A stretch of DNA of 64,000 nucleotides from Pythium myriotylum. Taxonomy: Eukaryota > Oomycota > Peronosporomycetes > Pythiales > Pythiaceae. Below, piece after piece: positions 36,994 to 49,825 of the stretch; the stretch's first letter is position 1, and each line of letters starts with the position of its first letter. The notes beneath the pieces were generated by a model. It had not been told where the DNA came from and searched no databases. It was given only the letters and a program-made list of their open reading frames with translations. The stretch lies in contig JALJCQ010000012.1 in the NCBI GenBank assembly GCA_023091665.1, positions 2,170,001 to 2,234,000 of the forward strand, read 5' to 3'. Made by a program: the position numbers and the translations under genes.

Positions 36994-39900
36994 TTACATG
37001 ATGCTGCACCGACGATCATCCTCAACGAAACGATCGATATCTTCGTCCGTGATCTTCTTGTTCGAGTTCTGAGGGTACAGATCCTTCACGAGCATACCCT
37101 TCATATCAGAGCGCACGTAAAAGAGCAGGTACGCGGACGGGGTTACGACCTTGGACTCTTCAACGACGCGCACGCGCTCGTCGTCGTAGTAGTACCACTG
37201 GTCATCCAAGAAGTTCTTGGCATGGGCTGTGTAGTGCCCACCACCGAGGGCACCCTGATGATTCACGACACCGTAGAGATCGTACTTAGTCTCCAAGCAC
37301 CTGGACTGTTCGAGATTAGTGTTGGTGTATCCTCGACGAATGCGGGTGGTCGTTGGTCCCGGGCCGCTCCCAGCCTTACTCGAGGCGCGCGGCTTGCCTT
37401 CAGTTACCACCTCCAGCTCTGAGACAGTGTCTTTCTCTTCTTTCATTTTATCGTCGTTCTTTTCACCGTCGCTTGATGCTCCTCCATTGAGCGACTGGCT
37501 ATCCCCCGCGTCAGATTGTTCAGTATTCGCAGGCACCTCCTCGGTCTTCTTGGCTGGCTCTCCTTCCTTCCTCTTCACCGGGTATCGCTCTGGAAGATCC
37601 ACGTGAGGAGCCACACACGAGTTCAGATCAAGACCATGCACGGGGAATTCAACTAGCGATGCCAGCTTCCTTCGGTAGGTCTGCGTGTACTGGAAACGCT
37701 TCAAATGGACCACCATCACAGGCGGAAGACGCCAGATCTCGAGTTTCTTGGTCATTTCAAGGAACTTGCGGCAGCTTGAGCAGTATCCCTGAAACAAAAA
37801 GACATTAGCAAGCCATCCTAGCCAGGATGAACCCATCTCCACAAACTCACCTCGCTGATCTTCTCCTCGGAGGTAAATGCATCGAGACAGTGACGCAGTG
37901 GCACCGGTCCCTTGTCGATTGCTTCATTCTTTTCAACGCTCGAGTGTGACTCAATGTGCTTCATCTTCTCAAGGTTCTCACGATCCTGGAAGATGTCCAA
38001 ATCCCAATCAATTGCAATTGTCTCTTCCTCCATGATGCTCAGCGGTTCGTCTGTGCACGGAATGACATGACCGAAGCTACGCGTCAGCCAACTGGAACGC
38101 GAGTCTGTCAAGCCTTTGCTCTCCACACGTCGAAGAACAAAACCGCACGACGAAGTGAGTCCTGTGAAGACGGTGTCGATGCGATTCGAGACAGCGAGAT
38201 CCTGACGAACCTCGTCGGGGTTCCACTTTCGCGGCGGCGAGCTTTCAACATAGCGCTTGACGCGTTGCCACACAAGCTTATACAAATCAAATCCACTTGT
38301 GAGCTCCGGGCAAATCCGCACGAGGTTGGGGATACCAAACGGAGCTGGGCGGAACGGATTTTTGAAGTAAAGGGCCGAATAGCTGAGCTTCCGTGAAACC
38401 AACGGGATGTACAGTAGGCGTGCCATGCGAGGTCGTAGGCGTGTTGCGGGAACTTTCATTTCCTCATCAACGCGTTGAAGACGGACCCGATAGAGAGGCA
38501 TCTGCTGATTAGCGTCCTCAATTTCCTCTTCAGCGATCGAGGGACACTCAACGATGACACCAGGAATGAACTCGTGAGACTGAGTCCGCGACCTGACTTC
38601 AACAAGCGTTCCTTTGGATAAGTTTTCGAAGAACTTGGCTTGAGCTTGCCTTTCCGATTCCATCTCTTCAATCCGTAGCGCTGCTGATGCAGACGGCACA
38701 TACGATGGACGACGGTTTCGCGTCGCTTGAATTGTTTCGGCTTCCAGAGGCTCCAACTGAAAAGCAATCAGGCGTTCGATACTGCGAATCTGCCCAATGC
38801 GTCGGCTATCAGCCTTGAAGCTCAGAATCATCGACCCCGAGTATTCACACACTTTAATATCTGCCTCAGTGATGTTAGGGAGATCAAAGTCCGTTTGGCA
38901 CAGCTTCATCAGCTCGTGCTTGAGGTCGAACACCGTAGCTGAAATACCCAGACGCACCGAGACCTTCATGGGTGGCATCCCATTCGACAAAACCAGCACA
39001 AGTGTCACGGTGTTGTGAGTTGGCTCAGGGAGAGGTAGCTGCAGAAACGTGAACGGCTCGAAGCGGGCACTCTTAAATCCGCACTCACTGCATGTCAAAA
39101 GCGACTTGTACTGGCCTGTGAAGAGAGCCACGATGATCGACACTTCGCGTCTCAAATGATTGCGCCACCACTCGTCAGCGAGGTCTGCGTCAAAGCGGCC
39201 GTCGCTATCCGGTTGCTCCACGTAAGGCTTATCCTGGATGCGGTTGAGATCCTCACTCAGACCGCTCAACAGGAACGCCAGGAGTTCCTGTGCATCCTGC
39301 TGATCGCTGCCACGGAAAGCCTCGTTGAACTTACCAATCGTTTTCTTGAAGTTGCGGGGGGACAGCGCCTTCTGCTTCGCGCACCACATATCTTCAGCGA
39401 GTTTGCCATACACCTCAGCGAGCTTCCCCTGAAGTCCCAGCGTGCTTGTTCGATTCACATCGTCCAAATACATGCCAGAGAGGAAGTACTCCGCCAACAG
39501 CTGCGTGTTGGTCAAGCATTGGAGTGCCGAGTTCATGTAGCAAGTGTTGCCGAGATTTGTCAAACCCACCGAACCACCGGTTCGCATCCGACGAGGCAGT
39601 GCTAGTGCTTTCGTCCGTTTGTTTTTCTCTTCCTCGCCTGTCGTGTCCGTCGTGTCATCATCATCATCGTCATCGTCACTTCCGTTCTTCTTTTTCTTCT
39701 TCTTCAGAGCATCCTCCCAGATGTCTAGAACTGCAGTTCCGTCCGATTTGACTGCCACCTTTCGACGGAGCTCTGGGCCTCCACCGTACCAGACCTTCAG
39801 CCCCATCCAAAGTTGCTCTGGAACAATCGCATAGTGCTTGCCCAGCTTAATCTCCTCAGCTGACTTCAGAATGTGTTCTCGTCGTTCATTTGTCAGTAAC

Positions 39901-42674
39901 GGGTAGTTATTGATGGGCTTGGGGCGCACATAGTTACCCTCCGCGTCGATGATGGCTGCATCAGCCTTTCCTGTCGACGATGGGGGTGCCGATGTCTTGG
40001 TGGTCGCTATCTTGCTCGGAAGGTCAGACAATGAACTTGAGCTGCTGGCTGCAGAAGTTGCAAGTGTGTCTGTCAGGTTTAGGCCGATGTACTTGCACCA
40101 ATGATCAAACCATTTTTTCTCTATGAGGAACCAGGCCTCATCCTCAACCAAGCTGGAGGGATCGAACGTCTTGTAGCATCCCTTCGCGATTGCCAACTCT
40201 TCTTCCTTGCTACTAGGTACGAGGCCTAGATCCACGAAGACAACTTCACGCATGATGCGAAGTGCGGTCATCTCATAGTTCTCCCTGGTTGTCCAGGAAA
40301 GAAACTCTTCCGGCGTCAGTGACAGTGCGACTTCCGCATTCTCGATAGAGCTGATAGGTCGTTCCTGACCAAATTCCTTCATAAGAGCGTCGACAAACCG
40401 CCCAAGCTGTGAGCCTGATACCGACGGAGTCTGCGCCCCACTTTCACTCAGCGCCGAGTCGAAACCCTTCAGCGTTTTGGCATTCTGCTTCTTGTACCGT
40501 TCGTTAAAAGTCGTCACAAGCTTTTCAAGTGACGAATTCTGCGACAAGTCCAAACGCAACATGCCGTACAAATCGTCGCGCGTCATGAGACTGGCGTCTT
40601 TACCAGCAGTCGCAAAGAGCTTGAAAGCGAAGTTAGCCTTCTCCTTGGTCGAGCCTCTGCACGCAATCGCAAGAGCATGCACAAAGCTGAAGATGTCGAT
40701 ATCCGTACCATTCGCGCGCTCACCGAAACTGGAAAACACACGTTGGAAGCGCTCGTCGGTCATCTCGAGCGGGAAGTCGCTGGCCAAGGCGTCCATATCC
40801 ACTGCATCACCTCCGCCGGATGCGCGGTAGTTGTTAAACGCATCCTGGAGCATCGACACCTCTTTGACGCTGAATCGCGTGTCGGTAGCAAGGATTTTCT
40901 GCTGGACGACTGGGTTGAATTCCTCCTGCGATTCAAGCAACTGCGGATCAGGGGTCTCACAGAGCACGTCAACGAATGGTTGCATCCAGCCGAAGAGGAG
41001 ATTGTCGACTTCTAGCTTGGGCATGACGGAGACAAACTCATCGCCGCTCATACGCACACGTCCTTGGTCAAAACCGTCACTCAAAATGCGCCGGTACTCG
41101 GGAAGATCCAGCACCTGGCGACCGTGAAGCGAGACCAAGAAGTTGCTGAGGCCTGTGCTCTGCACTTTCCCGGCATGGTCGAGATCGCACATGTTGAACA
41201 CGAAACGGAGCTTGTCTTCATCCGTCCCGCGCTGCAGCACGGCAATCGCGCGAAGGAACTCATCCATGTTGATGTCGGCGCCCTGGCGATCGGACACGGC
41301 CTTCATGAACCGCATCGCGAAGCTCGAGGGCATGTCCGGGAACACGCCGAGCACGTCACGTCGGAACGACGCGCGACTAATGTAGATCTGCGAGCCGGCG
41401 GTCTGCGGAATCGCAGCCGAGCCATTCGCAGCCGTGACCGTCTTTTCATCTGGTCCACCCGAGGAAGATGGTGCAGAGCTAGGCTTGCCGTCTTTCGTGG
41501 GGGATGTCGGGGCCGAGGATCCGCTAGTCGTCGTGGTCGTCGTGGTCGCAATCGTCACAGTCGTGGCAGCCGTGGCCGTGGACGACGCCACGCTAGCGCC
41601 GCTGCTCGTGCTCGAGTCGTGTTCGTCTTTCTTGTCATTCGCCGCGGCGCCTGTCGGCGTCGTGCTGCCGTGGTAGAGGAACTTGGAAGAACAAAGGCGC
41701 TTGAAGGCGCTCGAGAGGTCCTCGAGCACGTCGGGGTCGAGCATGTTCTTCATGCGCTCCGACTCGAGTTCCTTCTTGTGGCGCTGGACCTTGCGCTCGT
41801 ACGACTCCATGTGCACGTAGACCTCGAGGAAGTTGAAGAGCGGCACGCGGATGAGCGGGCGGATCTCGAGCGCGTCGTTGATGTACTTTTCGAGCTCGCT
41901 GCGGCGCTGCTCGATCACGCTCTGGTGGCGGTTGCGGAAGACGTGTCGCTTGGGGAAGTGCAGCGACTTGACCGACGCGTTCGTGCGTTTGAGTCGGTCG
42001 TGGAGCTCGCGAAAGTCCGAGTATCGCTTCTTGATGATCCACTGCAGGCCGCCGTGGAGCCGCACCTCGACCGCGAAGAGCGTGTGCATGGCCTTGTCGA
42101 TCTCGGCCTCGGTGATGCCGTCGGCCGGCAGCACGACGCTTTCGATCTCGAACGACGGCGCGGTCGTGGAGGCCGCGGCAGCCGCGTTGAGGAAGGGTGC
42201 CTTGTCGGTCGCGCCGCGCGCCGACTGGATCTCTTTCTGTCGGCGCGTGAGCAGCTCGCTGGCCGTGTAGGAGCGCTCGAGCACGGGCAGGCTGCGCGGC
42301 TGCGAGGGCGCGGCGGCGTCGAGCGTCGAGGTCGAGGTCGTGGAGGCGGCCATGCCGTCGTCGGTGGACGCGACGCTGACGAGGTCGCTGCGGTCCGTGG
42401 CGGCGCCGGGCGCGTCGCTGAGCGCGCGCTCGATGGCCGTGACGGAGGGCGCGCTGTCGTACGAGGACGTCGAGCGGTCCGAGGCCTCCGAGTGGAGCGG
42501 CGAGGCGTCGGCGCGCTCGGGCTCGTCGCGCGCGGGCTCGAGGTCGGCGCTCGCGGGCGGCGCGTGGCCGTTGGCGAGCGCGAGCGCGTCGGCGCCCGTG
42601 GCCGCCGACATGGAGCGCACGAGGATCTTGGGCGGCGCGGGCAGGTCGCCGCCGGCCGCGGGCTCGTCCGTCAT
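36994..42674 (-). CDS. USP32-like deubiquitinase with PX domain, EF-hand region, DUSP and CaaX box
   Basis: Two exons: 42674-37851 and 37788-36994, about 1,870 aa. In order it has a low-complexity N-terminus, a PX domain (HTLFAVEVRLHGGLQWIIKK, YSDFRELHDRL, SLHFPKRHVF), an EF-hand/calcineurin-B-like helical region (FVFNMCDLDHAGKVQ), a DUSP domain (DEAWFLIEKKWFDHWCKYIG) and the USP catalytic domain. The Cys box is GLTNLGNTCYMNSALQCL; the His box is HQGALGGGHYTAHAKN; zinc-binding CxxC pairs (LTCSECG, YCSSCRK) flank the intron. The protein ends in CSIM, a CaaX farnesylation signal. Animal USP32 has the EF-hand, DUSP, USP and CaaX order but no PX domain. I infer a membrane-targeted ubiquitin protease on endosome/Golgi membranes. 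ATG 42674 is the first in frame. Confidence 0.88.
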
Positions 42675-43549
42675 CGCTTGTGGGCGCAAAGCGTTCTGCC
42701 TCTCTCGTCGCGGAGCTCGCGGCGGTCGTCCGGTCGTTCGCTCGTGGAGGCTTGGGTGGCAAAAGCCAAGGGGACGGGCGAAAACCCCGGCGGCAGGAGA
42801 GGAGCCGCGAGGGAGGAGGAGCAGTAGAACGGAGTTGCCGACCGAGGGCTAGGGACATCGGGTCTCGCGGGTTCTGCCACCCAGTTGTGAGCCCTTGGTT
42901 TAAGGCGTGATTGCGCATGACATATGACACTCAAAGCGTCACTATTTAGTCAGAGCATGTTGTTAAAGCCAGGGCTCGAGCGAATCTTGGGTCACCCGGT
43001 GGGCTACTAACGAGGAGAGGTGCGCCCCACGCAACACTCACTCATGCTGCATGGAGAGGACCCTCATTGGGCAACTCGCGCCCATGAGTCGTCAGGCAAT
43101 CGCTCGGAATGAAGTAATCATGACACTCGGCCCCGGATTGGGCAACGTCGCAAATTCGAAGACCCCAAGCAGGGTGTTAAAACCACCGTGGAACTTCAAC
43201 TGAAACCATGGGGAATATCGTAACTTGTCTGAGTGTAACCCATAACCCAATCTGATATGGGAGTGGGGCAAGATCTTGTAAAGGCAACCCCGCCAGGAAG
43301 GACGCTGTCTCTAGATGGAGTTCAGATGCTTTTTCTCTCTCTCTCGCACCAACACAGGCGGCGACGACGAAGACTTCGCAAAATCATAGCTCAACTCAAC
43401 GTAGTGACTCTCCACAACACCTTGCAGACTTTTTCCGATAGGATAGGGAACGTGACCGTCCGATATCATTGAGGTGAACTTCGTTGATGGGGGCACCTGA
43501 TGGTGCAAGAATGCCGTCGCCATGTTTCGGTGTAGCGGTTCAGATCGCG
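42675..43549. other. Intergenic region, no recognised gene
   Basis: About 875 bp hold the promoter and leader of the deubiquitinase gene and the 3' flank of the TBC1D31 gene. The first 200 bp are GC-rich, the rest AT-richer. Short open frames are present but none is conserved-looking. Confidence 0.4.
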
Positions 43550-46500
43550 TCAATGTAGCGCCTGATCGTCACTGCTGTCGTCATCTTCTTCGTCGTCAGA
43601 GACCAGGCTCTGGGTTGCGAGCAGTCTTTTCGCTCTTTGGAGAAGCTCGTTTCGATCGTCTTCCAGCTCATCGTCGTCATCCGAGTCGTCTTCCTTCTCC
43701 TCGTCAGAAATGTTACCGAATCGGATACCGAGCTCCTTCTCGAGCTCTTCGATCGGTCTCTGGAGCATGCTGTTGGCCTCCTCACTCTCATCACTGCTCA
43801 GCAGAGATGGCATTGACAGGCTTGTTTTCGCTTGCTCCATTTCTTGCCGGATCTGCTCAGATCCTGTCAAAGATGTCAGATGGTTCCCCTCACGGTTCGA
43901 GCCCTGCTGTGCGCTCTCTTCCTCTTCTGCCCGGAGTAACTCGGTTGCATTGCTCATCGGGATGGTGTTGTCATGTTGCATTTTGTTGATCGGGCTGATA
44001 CCTTGAAAGAGTTCTTGCTGACGAGCAGATGTGTGACTGCGAAAGCTTCTTTGCAGCCGAGTGCTCCCATCGCTCTCGCTGCCACTGCTGATATCAGCCA
44101 ATGCTTTCTCCAGCAGCAACAATTCTTGTTTTGTTCTTTCGACAGGATCCACAGCTATGCTGCTCGAACTACTGCTCGAATTATCGTCGTTCGACTGATG
44201 TAACACTGAAGACAACCGACGTTTGGCCTTGTCAAGCATGCGAATGCTCTCGTTCGTGATGTGCTCAGCTCCATCGAATTCATCGCCCAGATCCGTTCCA
44301 ATATTTACGGGCGCTGGCCCGGGTGGTTCATCTGGTTGCAATACTGTTCTGGAGTTTGGTCGAGGTTCTCTCTCACTTTCCTCGGACTTGTTTTGACGAT
44401 TTGTGCGGGATTGCTGTGATCGAACATTACGGCGAGCTCCGTCCTCGTCAGAGGCAGCGTTTTCAGAGTCGTCATCGTCATTGCACTCTTCTCGAGTTCG
44501 CGCGGGTTCAAGGTCAACGTGTTTCAGGTTCGACGCTCGTGCCACTTCTCGCTCGTTTTCCTCGAAGTCTCGATTGATTTGCTGGGAAGCTCGTTCCTCC
44601 CGGACACGAGCTTTCCGGTGACTCTTCAACTCAAGTAGCTGTTGCTCTTTCTCCAATGCATGATCAAGCAGTTTGTTCTCTAGTTGCTGTCGAATTGTCC
44701 GTTCTTGTTGAAGCAACGCATCCTTTTCACGTGCTTCTAACTCGATCTTTGAGCGTGACCGCTGTTTCTCGTCTTCTCGCTTCCAGTTTTCGAAGAGGAG
44801 AATATCTTGGAGCTCATCTTGCTTAACGCGCGTCACAAATTCTGTCCGAAGCTGTTGAAGTCGCTCCGCTATTTCGCGTTCCTTGTGAATCTCTGTGACA
44901 CGCTTTTCTGTCTCAAACTCTAATCGTTGGAGCTCTTCTTCTTGTCGACGTGAAGAGATTTCGAACTCGCTCCGCTCTTTGAGCATACCAAGCTCGTTCT
45001 CGAGTCGAAGATACTCGGCTTCGAAAAGCTTGGAAGTCTGCTCGAGTGTCTCATGGGCTGTCTTCTCCAGATAGGCCAACCGGTCAAGCCGACGTTTACG
45101 AGTCTCGTGATCGAGCGTCTTCAAGTTCAAGATACGATTTCTTTCGGTCGCAAGCATCTCATTCCGTCGATTTTCTTCGGCAGCGAGCAGAGCCTGACGT
45201 TGTTGGAGGAATTTCTGGTGTTCAGCTTTTAGTTTATCCACTTCGAACTCCACACGCTTCAGCAAACGCTTCTTTTGAACCATTTCGGCCTCTTCTAAAG
45301 CAATTCGATTTCTCTCCTGTAAATGCAGAAGCACGCATTAGTAAGGCAGAGTAGTGGAAAATGATATAGCAGGTATCGCTAGGAAACATACAGCGATCTG
45401 GAAATCAACAACGAACTTGGGATAGTTGGCGAATGCTGGATACTGACCCTTCGGTAATGGCCAATATGACTCATTAACCGCCGAGTCACTGGGCACGTCA
45501 GGGAATGGATATTTTGTGCCCAGACTCTTCAATAGTTGAATGAGGGCATGCATCTGGAGAGCGTTCTGTTGATGGAAGAACTGTTCAATTGAGAACCGAT
45601 CCTTCGCGGCTAGTAATGCTGTTCGAAAATACGAGACATAAGCAAGAACTGCCACCTGCATCATCCGGGGTTTGTCGCTGGCAGTCAAGAGGTGGTCCCA
45701 CAAGCACATCCACTCGTCATCACTCAAGACCTCCGTAAAGATTGACTTAAGCAAACTCCAACCGTAGACTTCGGCGGTAATGTTGTGTTTGACGAAGTGA
45801 TCATGAAGCTGAGGGTCTAGCTTCTCGAGCTGCGACTCAATTGTGCTCAGCACAAATACCGGCGGATATGGAAGACTGACCATAAAATCCCTACACCAGT
45901 GAAGCAGAATGCTCAAACTGGCTTCAAATGCCGCAACGTCGTTTTCGCGGTAGAGCTTGACGAAGGGATACACGACAGCGGGCAAGTAGCCCACTTCACC
46001 AAAAGCTGGGCACCAAAATGCGATTGCAGAAAGCACTCGGTGTAGACGACGAAGCTGTCGTTGGTTCTTGAGCGGATACTCCTCGTGTAGTTTCGCGTAT
46101 ACTGGGTGTGGACCTTTCGTGGTAAGTGCTCTGAAAGCTTCCTCATTCTTCGGTAGCCGCAGCAAGAACTTCCACACTAAGAGTCGGTATTTCGCTGGGT
46201 ATTTGCCGTTACAGTCTAGACTGCTTTGTAATCGCTTCCGATTTAATTGGATTTCATCTTCAGATAGCGTGGTTAGCTTTAAGGCACTCTTCGAATCCGC
46301 ACGCGCTTTGGTTGACAGTTGATCAACCTGCTTGCTTGACCTTTTCTCTAGGTTTGCAATAGCATGAGGTGAAGTCGATGCACGCGACTTCACAGGTCTC
46401 TTCTCCTGGAATTCGATCTTACGTTCAACGATAACATTCTCCTTATCCTTCTTCGTCTTCAATCCGAAGATACCATCGATCAGTTTAGATGATGCTGGTC

Positions 46501-47963
46501 GCTCAGTGTCCTGTTCAGTGTGATAACGAGCCGCGGAGGGCGATACAGAGAATGACTCAGCCTTTGTCACGGGACGCGTATGCAATCGAAGGTTATCTTC
46601 TAGCTCTCCGAGACCATTCTTTCGCCTATGAAGGTGAGAACGGCGAGCTGTATCGTTTGCGATATCCAGATCGTACAGAAGCAAGCAACCATCGCTAGCA
46701 ACACTCATAACTGTGAGAATAGTCATACGAGGAGTCTAGCACATCAACTTGACCTTACTCAGTGCAGGCAGCAAGGTAGCGTCCGTGGTTCTCAATGTCA
46801 AAGGCGATGATCTTCCTTCCAGGATTAGAGATTTCGAGCTTAATTTTCGGGCTCTTTGCACCAACATTGAGGAAAAAGAGACTGCCTTCATTGCCAAGCA
46901 GGCAGATAGTACTTTCATGCCCCGGCACAAACGCAAACTAAACATGTGCAGATAGTCAGAACAAAACCGAGCATCAGTCACTCGTCGTCGTACCGTCTGA
47001 GCTCCCTCGATCGGTGCTGGGAGTTCTATGATGCGAATGATAGTCTGTGCCTCGAAATCCCAAACGTAAATGAAGCGAGAGCGCCCACTGATGAATCAGA
47101 ACTATGTGAGCGGGAGCAAGTTGCCCACGATGACCTGCATCACCTACGTGGCAACCAATATCCTGTGATCATCGGATACAGCAATCTTGTTAACACCGGC
47201 TGGTTGTTCCTGAGGTGGAATTGAGAACCGGTAGCGAAGAGCGAGTGAGTCCAGCTCCCACATCATGATGGAGTCATCTTGAAAGCAAACTGCCACGAGG
47301 TCGCCTTTCGTTACGAATGTAGCCTACAATAACGAAACTTAACGTCGGAGTTATGGCCACAGGAGACATCAAATGATGTGCATACATGTTCAACACCAGG
47401 TCCCGCATTGAGTACTCGGTATCGGGACCAGTCTTTCGTGTCCCAGAGGATCACTGCGTCCTGGGAGGCGGTCAGAGCCAAGTTACCCGACCTCTGAAAC
47501 GATGCACTGCGCGCAGGAAAGCGATGCCCACGAAGCGAGCTGATTAGCGTCTGCGAGTGGACGTCAATACAGCGAATCTGGAAAGCAGGCCACAAAATCA
47601 GTGGTCGTTCCAGCGTTGCAGCATTGCAGACAGCAGCACCATTTCGTTCTCGCATGTCACCAGTAATTCGCTCTTGCGCGTTGGGCTGAAGCAGCAGGCA
47701 ACCGTGGGAGCGCCTAAATGCTGCGCAAGCGTGTACTTATTGCTCGTGACGAAGAAGACAAAGACGCGGCCTTTCTCGTCAGCAGCCGCGAAGCCGTCGC
47801 CCGAGGCATTGAACGCGACGGCACGAAAGTTCGTCGCACGGCGGTCGTAGGAGCTGTGCGGCACGTTCTGTAGACACGAGAGCAGTCTCTTGCTGCTCAC
47901 GAGGGGCCGGCGCGGCCAGATGACGCCGTTCTGCGTCGCGCGCAGCTCAAGCGTCACCACCAT
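43550..47963 (-). CDS. TBC1D31: TBC1D31-like WD40 and TBC protein (centriolar satellite)
   Basis: I reconstruct seven exons: 47963-47640, 47577-47386, 47323-47148, 47087-46994, 46937-46759, 46694-45392 and 45316-43550 (about 1,344 aa). Exons 1-5 encode WD40 repeats (LALTASQDAVILWDTKDW, VCFQDDSIMMWELDSLALRY, SRFIYVWDFEAQTI, YLAACTDDGCLLLYDLD). Exon 6 carries the TBC domain (PAKYRLLVWKFLLRLPKNEE, YGWSLLKSIFTEVLSDDEW). Exon 7 is a long coiled coil with an acidic tail. The order and the join YPKFVVDFQIA-ERNRIALEE match animal TBC1D31 (WDR67), a centriolar-satellite protein tied to cilia. The usual Rab-GAP Arg and Gln fingers are not evident in the TBC domain, so GAP activity is doubtful. The start could also be ATG 48092. 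Confidence 0.88.
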
Positions 47964-48108
47964 GGTCGGCGGGATTTTTAATTGCCGCGCAAGTTCCATT
48001 TCCACGGAATGGCTGTGTGGGACACACGATTTACCCCGACAGAAGGACCATATCCAAGTGAGTGACATGTGTCGATCAGATTCAGCCATCATGACACCAT
48101 GTTGACGT

Positions 48109-48787
48109 GTTTAACAAGTGGACAATCAGAACCAAAACGATGTGTGTGTCTATTCGGTCGTAACGACATGGAGTGTTGTGCGCAGCGAGCTGCGAGCTAA
48201 AATATGCACATTCCACCGTGCGGGCGCGAAAGTCGGAAGCGGTCTCGCCTCGTGGCGACCAGCATGGCGCGTTTATCGGCTCACACCGGCGTTCTCCTTC
48301 TTGGCGTAGAGCGAGTCGTACTGGCGACCCTGGTTGATCGGGTTGCGGCTGTAGTTGGCGAAGCGGAAGCGACGAGCGCGCCAGTCCGAGCCTTCCTCCG
48401 GCGTGTAGTGCAGCGAGTTCTCGCGGCGCTCCTTGGAGAAGCAGACATCCGGGTGGGCCGTGAGGTAGCGCGTGACGTTGGTGGCGGCGCCGATGGTGGC
48501 GATGCCGGCGCAGACCATGACCGGGAAGGTGCCCTTGTCCGTCATCCAGAGGGTGAGGAAGCCCATGCTGGAGCGGGTGGCCTTGCGAGCGGTGGACGCC
48601 ATTGTTATTGCTTGGAGGGAGGGGAGGGGAGGAGGTTGCTTGCGTTGGACGCTGGAGATTGTTTAATGGGGGGGGTACGTGGCGGGTCGCAGGTCCTATG
48701 CATCTTCATAGACACGTGGGGCTGAGCTGACGAGGGGCTCGGAGAGAGGCTCGTGGTGGCCAGCGACGGCGACGACATGGAAGCGCG
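48109..48787 (+). repeat. Left arm of a 679-bp inverted repeat
   Basis: This arm is the reverse complement of 48989-49666. I find only two differences: a silent A/G at 48327 (partner 49448) and one extra G in a homopolymer at 48668-48675 (8 G against 7 C at 49101-49107). Homology stops abruptly at both ends. The arm carries one complete B12D gene with both flanks. Confidence 0.93.
48273..48602 (-). CDS. B12D/MLRQ-like complex I subunit, copy A
   Basis: Single exon, 109 aa, identical in protein sequence to copy B at 49173-49502. The family (NADH-ubiquinone reductase MLRQ / B12D, as in NDUFA4) consists of small inner-mitochondrial-membrane proteins of the respiratory chain. Visible features are a short membrane segment (FPVMVCAGIATIGAATNVTR), then HPDVCFSKERRENSLHY and a basic tail. 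The ATG follows a CAATAACAATGGC context. It is transcribed away from copy B; the two start codons are 570 bp apart around the centre of the palindrome. Confidence 0.85.
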   Translation of the reverse strand: MASTARKATRSSMGFLTLWMTDKGTFPVMVCAGIATIGAATNVTRYLTAHPDVCFSKERRENSLHYTPEEGSDWRARRFRFANYSRNPINQGRQYDSLYAKKENAGVSR

Positions 48788-48988
48788 CCATGGTGCCTGA
48801 ACCTTGGCTTGTCAAAATCGCATTTCTCAGACACGTTTTTTTGTAGATAGGGGTGGTGGTATGTTTAGGTGACTTGATCTTTGTATGCGTCCACAAGTGT
48901 CTGACTTGGAAAATACCATTTCTCGGTTCTAACAGGAAACGGATGCTCAGAAACGCAGCCATTTTGCGTATCTCTTCGCATGACACGC
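48788..48988. promoter_or_regulatory. 201-bp unique spacer of the inverted repeat
   Basis: The spacer separates the two arms and is AT-richer than they are (for example ACACGTTTTTTTGTAGATAGG near 48832). It lies between two divergent copies of the same gene, so it may hold shared promoter elements. I recognise no specific site. Confidence 0.4.
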
Positions 48989-49666
48989 CGCGCTTCCATG
49001 TCGTCGCCGTCGCTGGCCACCACGAGCCTCTCTCCGAGCCCCTCGTCAGCTCAGCCCCACGTGTCTATGAAGATGCATAGGACCTGCGACCCGCCACGTA
49101 CCCCCCCATTAAACAATCTCCAGCGTCCAACGCAAGCAACCTCCTCCCCTCCCCTCCCTCCAAGCAATAACAATGGCGTCCACCGCTCGCAAGGCCACCC
49201 GCTCCAGCATGGGCTTCCTCACCCTCTGGATGACGGACAAGGGCACCTTCCCGGTCATGGTCTGCGCCGGCATCGCCACCATCGGCGCCGCCACCAACGT
49301 CACGCGCTACCTCACGGCCCACCCGGATGTCTGCTTCTCCAAGGAGCGCCGCGAGAACTCGCTGCACTACACGCCGGAGGAAGGCTCGGACTGGCGCGCT
49401 CGTCGCTTCCGCTTCGCCAACTACAGCCGCAACCCGATCAACCAGGGCCGCCAGTACGACTCGCTCTACGCCAAGAAGGAGAACGCCGGTGTGAGCCGAT
49501 AAACGCGCCATGCTGGTCGCCACGAGGCGAGACCGCTTCCGACTTTCGCGCCCGCACGGTGGAATGTGCATATTTTAGCTCGCAGCTCGCTGCGCACAAC
49601 ACTCCATGTCGTTACGACCGAATAGACACACACATCGTTTTGGTTCTGATTGTCCACTTGTTAAAC
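48989..49666 (-). repeat. Right arm of the 679-bp inverted repeat
   Basis: Reverse complement of 48109-48787, with one silent substitution and one homopolymer length difference. It ends at 49666, 160 bp before the 3' end of the helicase gene. Confidence 0.93.
49173..49502 (+). CDS. B12D/MLRQ-like complex I subunit, copy B
   Basis: This is the mirror copy of the gene at 48273-48602, coding for the same 109 aa. The single base difference inside the coding region (GGC here, GGT there) is silent. Both copies keep intact starts, stops and flanks, so both look functional. I infer a recent inverted duplication that doubles gene dose. Confidence 0.85.
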   Translation: MASTARKATRSSMGFLTLWMTDKGTFPVMVCAGIATIGAATNVTRYLTAHPDVCFSKERRENSLHYTPEEGSDWRARRFRFANYSRNPINQGRQYDSLYAKKENAGVSR

Positions 49667-49825
49667 GGTGAGCGTCCTAGTGTTAAACGGGTCAACCGAC
49701 CAGTGAAACGGTTTTGGTGCTCAGACGTTTCATGTGGTTTGGGGCATGATCATGATGGCGCTTTTGTCTATGAGGCAGGACTCTATTTAGCAAATATGAT
49801 TGTTTGGTATGGACTCGACATTGAC

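Noticed and set aside
41064..42827. A 587-codon plus-strand frame antisense to the deubiquitinase.
   Set aside because: Arg/Gly/Val-rich antisense shadow of the PX and N-terminal region, with no recognisable domain.
48696..48986. A 96-codon minus-strand frame spanning the spacer of the inverted repeat.
   Set aside because: It exists only because of the palindrome, crosses the spacer junction and has no conserved features; the B12D genes explain the arms.
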